From assembly GCA_900556575.1 (NCBI GenBank), contig USPO01000118.1:1-5620 (forward strand): a DNA stretch of 5,620 nt. Reading direction: 5' to 3'. Below the pieces are notes generated by a model, which was not told the DNA's origin, did not search any database, and saw only the letters and a list, made by a program, of their open reading frames with translations. The number at the start of each line of letters is the position of its first letter. Within the stretch, counting starts at the first letter, position 1. The translations under genes were made by a program, and so were the position numbers. Source of the stretch: an uncultured Eubacteriales bacterium (GTDB lineage Bacteria > Bacillota > Clostridia > UBA1381). Positions 1-5,620 of this stretch are shown here, piece by piece.

Positions 1-663
1 GCACCATGTGATACAATAGGACTTGTCATAGCAAATGTTGATGATGAACTTCGCCGTCAGATGAAAATACCGGAGAAATTCCATGCTGTCGGTCTGGTGG
101 GTTCGAGAACGGGTGCGGCGGCACAGATAAAGGCGGTTGATGATGCTGTTAAGGAAACCTCAGCAAAGGTTGTATCTATTGAAATTCCGAGAGATACGAA
201 AGGCTGGGGAGGTCACGGTAACTTCATTATATTGGGAAGTGAAACAGCGGCTGATGTGAGACGTGCGGTTGAGATTGCTGTTAAAAACATAGATAGAAAC
301 TGCGGTGAAATATGGATAAGTGATTCAGGACATTTGGAATGCCAGTTCAGCGCAAGAAGCGGAGAGGCAATATCGAGCTTTTTTGGTATTCCGTTAGGTG
401 AAGCATTCGGATTTATGTGTGCATCTCCTGCACCAATAGGAATGGTTATTGCGGATATTGCAATGAAGGCGGCACCGGTTAAGCTTGTAAAAACTCTTCG
501 TCCGTCCGAAGGAACGAGCCATTCAAATGAGGTTATAATTGTATTTACGGGAAGTGCATCGGCAGTGAAAGCAAGCGTTGTTGAAGCAAAAAATGCGGGC
601 TTAAAGCTGTTAAAAACACTCGGAAGTGAGGCTAAGCCTGTAAAAGAACCGTATTTACTTTAA
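1..663 (+). CDS. pduB: PduB-like tandem-domain BMC shell protein (5' end outside window)
   Basis: Structural shell protein of a bacterial microcompartment. Family knowledge: PduB-type proteins carry two fused BMC folds and form trimers that act as pseudohexameric tiles in the shell facets around enzymes such as diol dehydratases or glycyl-radical lyases. Seen here: the frame is open from base 1, giving 220 residues. The first BMC fold covers about residues 1-100, with D-T-I-G-L-V-I-A-N-V-D at 4-14 and R-D-T-K-G-W-G-G-H-G-N at 64-74. The second runs from about 105 to 205, with G-T-S-H-S-N-E at 171-177. The tail ends K-E-P-Y-L-L, like the P-Y-I end of PduB. Full-length PduB has about 270 residues, so some 50 N-terminal residues lie left of the window. 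The in-frame ATG at 61 is internal, because conserved residues precede it. It is the last gene of its unit, with a terminator 30 nt downstream. PduB homologues occur in several microcompartment types, so the substrate cannot be told. Confidence 0.88.
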   Translation, partial: APCDTIGLVIANVDDELRRQMKIPEKFHAVGLVGSRTGAAAQIKAVDDAVKETSAKVVSIEIPRDTKGWGGHGNFIILGSETAADVRRAVEIAVKNIDRNCGEIWISDSGHLECQFSARSGEAISSFFGIPLGEAFGFMCASPAPIGMVIADIAMKAAPVKLVKTLRPSEGTSHSNEVIIVFTGSASAVKASVVEAKNAGLKLLKTLGSEAKPVKEPYLL

Positions 664-692
664 CAGAACTTAAAATCATACTAAAATTAAGC

Positions 693-739
693 AAAAAAAC
701 AAAGACTCGCGGTTATGCTCTGGAGTCTTTGTTTTTTTT
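693..739. terminator. Strong intrinsic terminator, symmetrical and probably bidirectional
   Basis: The arms at 693-708 and 723-738 are exactly complementary over 16 bp: a run of A followed by CAAAGACTC, and GAGTCTTTG followed by a run of T. They enclose a 14-nt loop at 709-722. On the + strand the hairpin ends in eight T (732-739), about 30 nt after the stop of the PduB-like gene, so it terminates that transcript. Read on the minus strand it ends in seven T, so it should also stop leftward transcription, such as that from the candidate promoter at 814-842. The A/T-run base pairs contribute little; the core stem is about nine pairs. Confidence 0.9.
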
Positions 740-807
740 GTTGTTTGTTGTTTATATTAGAGAGGGATAAGCGAATTCATTATAGATTAGCATCTCTGTC
801 CGCTTAC
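693..807 (-). ncRNA. Candidate small RNA, about 115 nt, family unknown
   Basis: Inferred transcript from the minus-strand promoter at 814-842 to the bidirectional terminator. Read in its own direction it would begin near GUAAGCGGACAG. UAAGCG at its 5' end (complement of 801-806) can pair with CGCUUA (complement of 768-773), enclosing a smaller AGAU-GCUA-AUCU hairpin. A single-stranded A/C-rich stretch (complement of about 739-756) then leads into the terminator stem. This layout, a 5' hairpin, an open middle and a terminator, resembles a typical bacterial small RNA. It also contains a 13-codon ATG frame (complement of 752-793) without a convincing ribosome binding site. I recognise no known RNA family. 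It does not overlap a coding region, so it would act in trans if it is real. Confidence 0.28.
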
Positions 808-813
808 AAATAT

Positions 814-842
814 ATAATAACACGTCTTTTTTAAATAGTCAA
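814..842 (-). promoter_or_regulatory. Candidate sigma-A promoter reading leftward
   Basis: Read on the minus strand, TTGACT (complement of 837-842) is followed by exactly 17 nt and then TATTAT (complement of 814-819). Each hexamer differs from the sigma-A consensus at one position. The predicted start of transcription is near 807, and nothing blocks transcription until the terminator at 738-693. In AT-rich DNA good matches arise by chance, but the exact 17-nt spacing together with a terminator facing it makes this one better than average. No protein gene lies downstream of it. Confidence 0.45.
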
Positions 843-1146
843 TACTTGAAATACAAGTTCGGATGAAATGACATTTATTTATCAAACTCAACATTGGTTT
901 TTGGGTATTGTGTAAATGATTTTAGTTTTACAAAACCGCATAGAATAGGCAATAATGAGGAATTGCAAATAAAACCAAACAACACAAAATTAAATAAAAG
1001 AAAAGACAAAATAAAGCCAAACTAAATATGAAATGCAGTTGGCAAAATAACAGGATTTGAAAAAAGAACATTTGTGAAAATTTTATTCAGAAAAATATTT
1101 GTGCATATTTATGAGAATAATAATTTTAAAAACTCTTGATTTGCTA

Positions 1147-1175
1147 TTGATTTTCTTAGAAAAATATGATAAAAT
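1147..1175 (+). promoter_or_regulatory. Candidate sigma-A promoter for the phosphatase gene (and probably purL)
   Basis: TTGATT (1147-1152), a 17-nt spacer, then TAAAAT (1170-1175). The DNA just upstream, about 1110-1135, is rich in A and T runs like an UP element. An overlapping alternative is TTGCTA (1141-1146), 18 nt, TATGAT (1165-1170). With the first choice transcription starts near 1182, giving a leader of about 23 nt before the TTG start at 1205. This would exclude the ATG at 1166 as a start, since it lies upstream of the transcription start. Confidence 0.5.
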
Positions 1176-1192
1176 TAATTGAGAAACTGTAT

Positions 1193-1200
1193 GGAGGTGA
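1193..1200 (+). promoter_or_regulatory. Ribosome binding site that fixes a TTG start
   Basis: GGAGGTGA is a near-perfect match to the anti-Shine-Dalgarno sequence. Its GGAGG core ends 7 nt before TTG at 1205. The upstream in-frame ATG at 1166 has no such site and sits inside the likely -10 region. This decides the start of the phosphatase gene. Confidence 0.85.
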
Positions 1201-1204
1201 GAAA

Positions 1205-1798
1205 TTGACAAATATATACATTATACGTCACGGCGAAACAGATTCAAATATTCGTCATTCATGTGTTGGGCATAAAGATGTTCCACTGAATGAAAACGGT
1301 ATTTCACAGGCGAAGTTACTTTCGGAAAGACTTTCGGATGTTAAATTTGACATTATTTATTCGAGTCCGCTTAATCGCGCTATTGACACAATAAATCCAA
1401 CTGTTATACATCAGGGAGTGCCTGTTACATTAAGCTATGCGTTAATAGAAAGAGATTTCGGGGACTGGGATGATATGACTCTTGAAGAAATAAAAGAAGC
1501 ATATCCGCATGAGTATCGTGCATGGAATGAAAGATGGTCTGAGTACAGAGTTCCGAACGGTGAGAGCGGTGAGGATGTTCAAAAGCGTGTAAATGCATTT
1601 TTGAAAAGGCTTATCAATTCCCATAAGGATCAGACGATAGCACTTGTAACTCATCTTGGTACAGCAAGACATTTTATTTCGGGTCTTTTGGGGCTTACAA
1701 CAGACCAAAGCTGGCTATTTACTCTTGATAATGCAAAATATGCGCATATCAGAGTTGATGATAACAATAAATCCCTTCTCAAGGGACTAAACCTGTAA
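1205..1798 (+). CDS. Histidine phosphatase family protein, CobC (alpha-ribazole phosphatase)-like
   Basis: Cytoplasmic phosphatase of the phosphoglycerate-mutase-like (histidine phosphatase) superfamily, which works through a phosphohistidine intermediate. With the TTG start it is 197 aa. Visible motifs are R-H-G-E-T at 8-12 with the nucleophile His9, the second arginine in S-S-P-L-N-R (Arg58), the likely acid Glu82 in E-R-D-F-G-D-W, N-G-E at 118-120, and the second histidine in V-T-H-L-G (His150). The active site looks complete. Length, the A-W-N-E-R-W segment before P-N-G-E, and the W-L-F-T-L-D motif near the C-terminus resemble CobC, which removes the phosphate of alpha-ribazole-5'-phosphate during cobamide nucleotide-loop assembly. 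This comparison is from memory, and many relatives are broad sugar-phosphate phosphatases, so the substrate is inferred. The TTG start is supported by GGAGGTGA and by the family's habit of starting just before the R-H-G motif. purL follows 61 nt downstream with no terminator between. Confidence 0.85.
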   Translation: MTNIYIIRHGETDSNIRHSCVGHKDVPLNENGISQAKLLSERLSDVKFDIIYSSPLNRAIDTINPTVIHQGVPVTLSYALIERDFGDWDDMTLEEIKEAYPHEYRAWNERWSEYRVPNGESGEDVQKRVNAFLKRLINSHKDQTIALVTHLGTARHFISGLLGLTTDQSWLFTLDNAKYAHIRVDDNNKSLLKGLNL

Positions 1799-1844
1799 AG
1801 GAAGTGCTTAGTGTACTTTCGCCGAATACAAAATTCTATTTATG

Positions 1845-1850
1845 AAAGGA
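1845..1850 (+). promoter_or_regulatory. Ribosome binding site of purL, deciding between two ATGs
   Basis: AAAGGA lies 9 nt before the ATG at 1860. It is inside the reading frame that would begin at the ATG at 1842, and that upstream ATG has no purine-rich site in front of it. The start at 1860 is therefore preferred. Confidence 0.7.
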
Positions 1851-1859
1851 AACTTTACG

Positions 1860-4800
1860 ATGGAAAACGTAAGAAGAATTTATGTTGAAAAAAAGGCGGG
1901 AAATGACATTGAAGCTAAGTCTGTTCTTGAAGATTTAAGAGAAAATCTTTCAATGACAGGCTTAAAGGATGTCAGAATAATTAACCGTTACGATATCGAA
2001 GGCATTAATGACGATGAATATGCCGCAGCAAGAGGATTGATATTCTCGGAGCCGCCTGTGGATAATGCTTACGATGAAAAGGTTGATATCCCTGAAGGAA
2101 AGGTATTTGCGGTTGAGTTTTTACCAGGTCAGTTTGATCAGAGAGCTGCATCATGTGAGGAATGTATTTCAATTCTTACAACAAAGGAGCGTCCTCGTGT
2201 ACGCTATGCAAAGGTTTATGTTCTTATCGGTGACGTTTCTGATGAAGAGGCAGATAAGGCGAAGAAGTATGTAATCAATCCGGTTGAGGCTCGTGAGGCA
2301 TCACTCGAAAAGCCGGAGTCATTGGATATGAAGGTTGACTATCCGGCAGATGTTGCTGTTGTTGACGGGTTCGTTGATATGGATGAGCCTGCTATGCAGG
2401 AGTTTTTAAATAAGATGGGCTTTGCCATGGATATGGATGATTTAAAGTTCTGTCAGGAATACTTTAAGTCAACGGAAAAGAGAAACCCGACTGTAACAGA
2501 GCTCAGAATGATTGATACATATTGGTCGGATCACTGCCGTCACACAACATTCTCAACAAAAATTAACAATGTAAAAATAAATGAAGGAAAATATGCTGAT
2601 GTTATTGCTGCAGCATATGAGGAATATAAGGCTGCAAAGGCTGATTTGTATTCACCGGACAGAAATATCTGCCTTATGAATATGGCTACAATCATTGTTA
2701 AGCAGCTTAAAAAGAAAGGGCTTTTAAAGGAAATTGATGAGTCTGAGGAAATTAACGCTTGTTCAATCGTTATGCCTGTTGAGGTAGAGGGCAAGGAAGA
2801 GGATTGGCTCATTATGTTTAAGAATGAGACTCATAATCATCCTACAGAAATCGAGCCGTTCGGCGGTGCCGCAACATGTCTCGGCGGAGCTATTCGTGAC
2901 CCGCTTTCAGGCAGATCATATGTATATCAGGCAATGCGTGTAACCGGTGCAGGAGATCCGAGAAAGACTCTTGATGAAACACTTCCGGGCAAGCTTATGC
3001 AAAGAAAGATTACAAAGCAGGCATCATCGGGATACAGTTCATACGGTAACCAGATTGGTCTTGCAACAGGTCAGGTTCAGGAAATTTATGATGAGGGTTA
3101 TGTTGCAAAGAGAATGGAAATCGGTGCTGTTATAGGTGCAGCTCCGAAGGCAAATGTAATTCGTGAGGTTCCTTCGGAAGGCGATGTAATAATTCTTCTC
3201 GGCGGACGTACCGGACGTGACGGTATCGGCGGTGCGACAGGTTCATCAAAGGCACATACAGAGGAGTCTGTAGTTGAGTGCGGTTCAGAGGTTCAGAAGG
3301 GTAATCCTCCGGTAGAAAGAAAGCTCCAGAGATTATTCAGAGATAATAAGGTAACAACATTAATCAAGCGCTGTAATGACTTCGGTGCCGGCGGTGTATC
3401 GGTTGCTATAGGTGAGCTTGCAGACGGCTTGAAGATTAATCTTGATAAAGTACCGAAGAAGTATGAAGGTCTTGACGGTACAGAGCTTGCAATCAGCGAG
3501 TCACAGGAAAGAATGGCGGTTGTAGTTCGTGCAGAGGATGCGGACAAGTTTATCGGCTATGCAAACGAGGAAAATCTTGAGGCAACAAAGGTAGCTGTTG
3601 TAACAAGTGAAAACAGACTCGTTATGACATGGAGAGATAAGACAATCTGTGATATTTCAAGAGATTTCCTAAATACAAATGGTGCAACAAAGAATACAGA
3701 TATTGAAGTAGAGCTTCCTGGAGAAAGCGTATTCAAGGCAGAGCCGGTAAGCGATGTTAAGTCGAAGTGGATTGAAACACTTTCGGATTTAAATGTATGC
3801 TCACAGAAGGGCTTATCGGAAAAGTTCGACTCAACAATCGGAGCGGGAACAATTCTCATGCCGTTTGCAGGTAAGTATCAGCTTACACCGACAGATGGTA
3901 TGGCAGCTAAGGTTCCGGTATTAAAGGGTGAAACAAATTCAGCTACAATAATGACATTCGGATATAATCCGAAGATTTCAAAGTGGAGTCCGTATCACGG
4001 TGCAACATATGCAATCGTTGAATCAGTTTCAAAGGCAGTTGCATTAGGTGCTGATTATAAGACAATTTACCTCACATTCCAGGAGTACTTTGAGAGATTG
4101 GGTACAGATCCTAAGCGCTGGGGCAAGCCGTTCACAGCACTTTTGGGTGCATATAAGGCACAGTTGGCATTGGGAATTGCCGCAATCGGCGGTAAGGATT
4201 CAATGTCGGGTTCATTTAATGAGCTTGATGTTCCTCCGACATTAACTTCATTTGCGGTTGCTCCGGCAAAGGCAGATAGGGTTATTTCTCAGGAATTTAA
4301 GGATACAAATTCAACTGTTGTTCTTCTTCCGCTCGAAAGAGATGAAAATGAGCTTCCGAATTGGGAGGCATTAAAGAAGATGTACGAGTTTGTACACGAG
4401 GCAGAGCAGACAGGTGCTGTTATTTCGGCATCAACAGTAAAGGGCTTCGGTCTTGCTGAGGTTATTTCAAAGGCTGCATTCGGTAATATGATAGGCTTTA
4501 GGTTTGCCGATGGCATCGATAACGAGCTTATCTTCAATGCACCTATAGGTTCAATCGTTCTTGAGGTATCAAACGATACATTGGCTATGCTCAAGAGTGA
4601 TGATGTTAAGATGATAACGGTAGGTTATACTCAGGCAGAGAAGAATATTGTTGTCGGAGATACTGTAATTTCACTTGATGAGGCTGTAAAGGCATGGACA
4701 TCACCGCTTGAAAAGGTATTCCCGACAAAGGCAGGAAAGTTCACATCAGAGCCGGAAACATATTCGTATAATAAGAAATCAATCACAGTTGCAACAGAGA

Positions 4801-5606
4801 AGTTTGCAAAGCCGAGGGTATTTATTCCGGTATTCCCTGGTACTAACTGTGAATATGATACAGCGAGAGTATTTGAAAGAGCCGGCGGTGTTGCGGATGT
4901 GTTTGTAGTACGCAACCTTACCGGTGAGGATGTAGCAGAGTCATTGGCAGAGATGAAGAAGAGAATCGATAATTCACAGATTGTTATGATTCCGGGCGGA
5001 TTTTCGGGCGGTGACGAGCCGGAGGGTTCAGGTAAATTTATTGCAACAGCGTTCAGAAATCCACAGGTTCGTGATGCAGTTATGAATTTATTGAAGAACA
5101 GAGATGGTCTTATGCTCGGTATCTGCAACGGCTTCCAGGCGCTTATAAAGCTCGGTCTTGTACCTTACGGAGAAATAAGAGATTTGGATGAAACATCACC
5201 GACTCTTACATTCAATACATTGGGCAGACATATATCTAGAATGGTATATACAAGAATTGCGTCAAATAAGAGTCCATGGCTCGCAAATGTTGAAACAGGC
5301 GATATGCATACTATTGCGGTATCTCACGGAGAAGGTCGTTTTGTTGCAAGTCCGGAAATGATTGCACAGCTTGCTGCAAACGGACAGATTGCAACACAGT
5401 ATGTTGACCCGCAGGGCAAGGCATCATATAATATTGACTGGAATCCGAACGGTTCGGCGGCAGCTATCGAAGGTATTACATCACCGGACGGACGTGTATT
5501 TGGTAAGATGGGACACAGCGAAAGAATGGGACAGAATATTATTACAAATGTTCCGGGTGCAAAGGACCAGAAGCTCTTTGAGGCAGGTATTAATTATTTT
5601 AAATAA
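1860..5606 (+). CDS. purL: Phosphoribosylformylglycinamidine synthase, single-chain large form (PurL)
   Basis: Catalyses step 4 of de novo purine synthesis in the cytoplasm: FGAR + glutamine + ATP gives FGAM + glutamate + ADP + phosphate. It is complete at 1248 aa, with three functions in one chain. A PurS-like N-terminal domain covers about residues 1-150 and a linker about 165-218. Two AIR-synthase-like halves span about 219-970, with D-T-Y-W-S-D-H-C-R-H-T-T-F at 219-231, N-E-T-H-N-H-P at 322-328, G-G-R-T-G-R-D-G from 448, N-D-F-G-A-G-G at 506-512 and G-G-K-D-S-M at 777-782. A class I glutaminase covers about 985-1248, with F-P-G-T-N-C at 992-997, P-G-G-F-S-G-G-D-E at 1045-1053, nucleophile Cys1089 in G-I-C-N-G-F, and His1219/Glu1221 in H-S-E-R. 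The Cys-to-His spacing (130) is close to that of the E. coli enzyme. No key residue is missing. The start at 1860 follows the AAAGGA site and gives M-E-N-V-R-R-I-Y-V-E-K-K. Many Bacillales instead encode separate PurS, PurQ and small PurL. No purine riboswitch lies directly in front; it probably shares the promoter at 1147-1175. Confidence 0.97.
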   Translation: MENVRRIYVEKKAGNDIEAKSVLEDLRENLSMTGLKDVRIINRYDIEGINDDEYAAARGLIFSEPPVDNAYDEKVDIPEGKVFAVEFLPGQFDQRAASCEECISILTTKERPRVRYAKVYVLIGDVSDEEADKAKKYVINPVEAREASLEKPESLDMKVDYPADVAVVDGFVDMDEPAMQEFLNKMGFAMDMDDLKFCQEYFKSTEKRNPTVTELRMIDTYWSDHCRHTTFSTKINNVKINEGKYADVIAAAYEEYKAAKADLYSPDRNICLMNMATIIVKQLKKKGLLKEIDESEEINACSIVMPVEVEGKEEDWLIMFKNETHNHPTEIEPFGGAATCLGGAIRDPLSGRSYVYQAMRVTGAGDPRKTLDETLPGKLMQRKITKQASSGYSSYGNQIGLATGQVQEIYDEGYVAKRMEIGAVIGAAPKANVIREVPSEGDVIILLGGRTGRDGIGGATGSSKAHTEESVVECGSEVQKGNPPVERKLQRLFRDNKVTTLIKRCNDFGAGGVSVAIGELADGLKINLDKVPKKYEGLDGTELAISESQERMAVVVRAEDADKFIGYANEENLEATKVAVVTSENRLVMTWRDKTICDISRDFLNTNGATKNTDIEVELPGESVFKAEPVSDVKSKWIETLSDLNVCSQKGLSEKFDSTIGAGTILMPFAGKYQLTPTDGMAAKVPVLKGETNSATIMTFGYNPKISKWSPYHGATYAIVESVSKAVALGADYKTIYLTFQEYFERLGTDPKRWGKPFTALLGAYKAQLALGIAAIGGKDSMSGSFNELDVPPTLTSFAVAPAKADRVISQEFKDTNSTVVLLPLERDENELPNWEALKKMYEFVHEAEQTGAVISASTVKGFGLAEVISKAAFGNMIGFRFADGIDNELIFNAPIGSIVLEVSNDTLAMLKSDDVKMITVGYTQAEKNIVVGDTVISLDEAVKAWTSPLEKVFPTKAGKFTSEPETYSYNKKSITVATEKFAKPRVFIPVFPGTNCEYDTARVFERAGGVADVFVVRNLTGEDVAESLAEMKKRIDNSQIVMIPGGFSGGDEPEGSGKFIATAFRNPQVRDAVMNLLKNRDGLMLGICNGFQALIKLGLVPYGEIRDLDETSPTLTFNTLGRHISRMVYTRIASNKSPWLANVETGDMHTIAVSHGEGRFVASPEMIAQLAANGQIATQYVDPQGKASYNIDWNPNGSAAAIEGITSPDGRVFGKMGHSERMGQNIITNVPGAKDQKLFEAGINYFK

Positions 5607-5620
5607 TGGATAATTATTTC

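Larger units (their letters stand above)
664..1204. other. Intergenic region of about 540 bp without a protein gene
   Basis: Very AT-rich and strongly biased in composition, with an A-rich, T-poor stretch at about 965-1030. No open frame with a plausible ribosome binding site and a recognisable product is present on either strand. It holds the terminator at 693-739, a minus-strand promoter at 814-842 with a candidate small RNA running left from it, and the + strand promoter at 1147-1175. Only weak symmetry is seen elsewhere: ACTTG/CAAGT around 844-858, GCAAT/ATTGC around 949-966, and an imperfect 12-bp direct repeat at 969-980 and 1011-1022. I could not recognise a riboswitch or T-box. Confidence 0.7.

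Noticed and set aside
61..663. Start of the shell-protein gene at the ATG at 61
   Set aside because: The 20 codons before it are open and encode the conserved D-T-I-G-L-V-I-A-N-V-D of the first BMC domain, so the gene runs in from outside the window.
844..858. ACTTG-AAATA-CAAGT inverted repeat as an operator
   Set aside because: Five-base arms in AT-rich DNA are expected by chance, and it is not positioned over the + strand promoter.
856..862. GTTCGG, resembling the core of a PurR box (CCGAAC on the other strand)
   Set aside because: Only the six-base core matches, there is no second box at the usual spacing, and it lies about 300 bp from the nearest downstream gene and 1 kb from purL.
1057..1086. 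TTGAAA-18 nt-TTTTAT as a further + strand promoter
   Set aside because: The -10 match is weak and the spacing less favourable than in the promoter at 1147-1175, which is also better placed for the TTG start.
1821..1830. GCCGAATACA in front of purL as a PurR box
   Set aside because: The core has a mismatch, the flanks do not fit, and there is no partner box.
1842..1859. purL starting at the ATG at 1842
   Set aside because: It has no ribosome binding site, and the AAAGGA site for the ATG at 1860 lies inside this extension. The family N-terminus fits the later start.
4631..5128. 165-codon open frame on the minus strand
   Set aside because: It lies wholly opposite the conserved PurL glutaminase region and has no recognisable motif. 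It is a by-product of purL codon use, as are the other antisense and offset frames in purL and the phosphatase.

Overview
The window looks like ordinary chromosomal DNA from an anaerobic Firmicute of the class Clostridia. Four things suggest this: AT-rich intergenic DNA, AGGA/GGAGG-type ribosome binding sites, a TTG start codon, and a single-chain PurL of the clostridial/streptococcal type. A clostridial-looking bacterial microcompartment (BMC) shell protein fits the same picture. A genus cannot be named from this sequence.

Layout, left to right, with all protein genes on the + strand. (1) Positions 1-663 hold the 3' part of a PduB-like tandem-BMC shell protein; its start lies left of the window. 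(2) About 30 nt after its stop is a strong, nearly symmetrical intrinsic terminator (693-739). (3) Positions 664-1204 contain no convincing protein gene. They do contain a well-spaced sigma-A-like promoter on the minus strand (814-842), which faces the terminator and could make an RNA of about 115 nt. A + strand promoter (1147-1175) serves the next gene. (4) Positions 1205-1798 encode a histidine-phosphatase-superfamily enzyme that most resembles CobC alpha-ribazole phosphatase and starts at a TTG behind a strong ribosome binding site. (5) Positions 1860-5606 encode a complete large PurL (FGAM synthase, 1248 aa), which carries out step 4 of de novo purine synthesis.

The shell-protein gene is the last gene of its own unit and is insulated from what follows. 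The phosphatase and purL are 61 nt apart with no terminator between them, so they are probably co-transcribed, although no functional link is obvious. If the phosphatase really is CobC-like it would act in cobamide nucleotide-loop assembly. Some microcompartments house cobamide-dependent enzymes, so a loose link to the upstream shell protein is possible but unproven.

I see no mobile element, CRISPR array, tRNA or rRNA, and no strong candidate for a new multi-gene system. The least explained item is the possible minus-strand small RNA between the shell-protein gene and the phosphatase.
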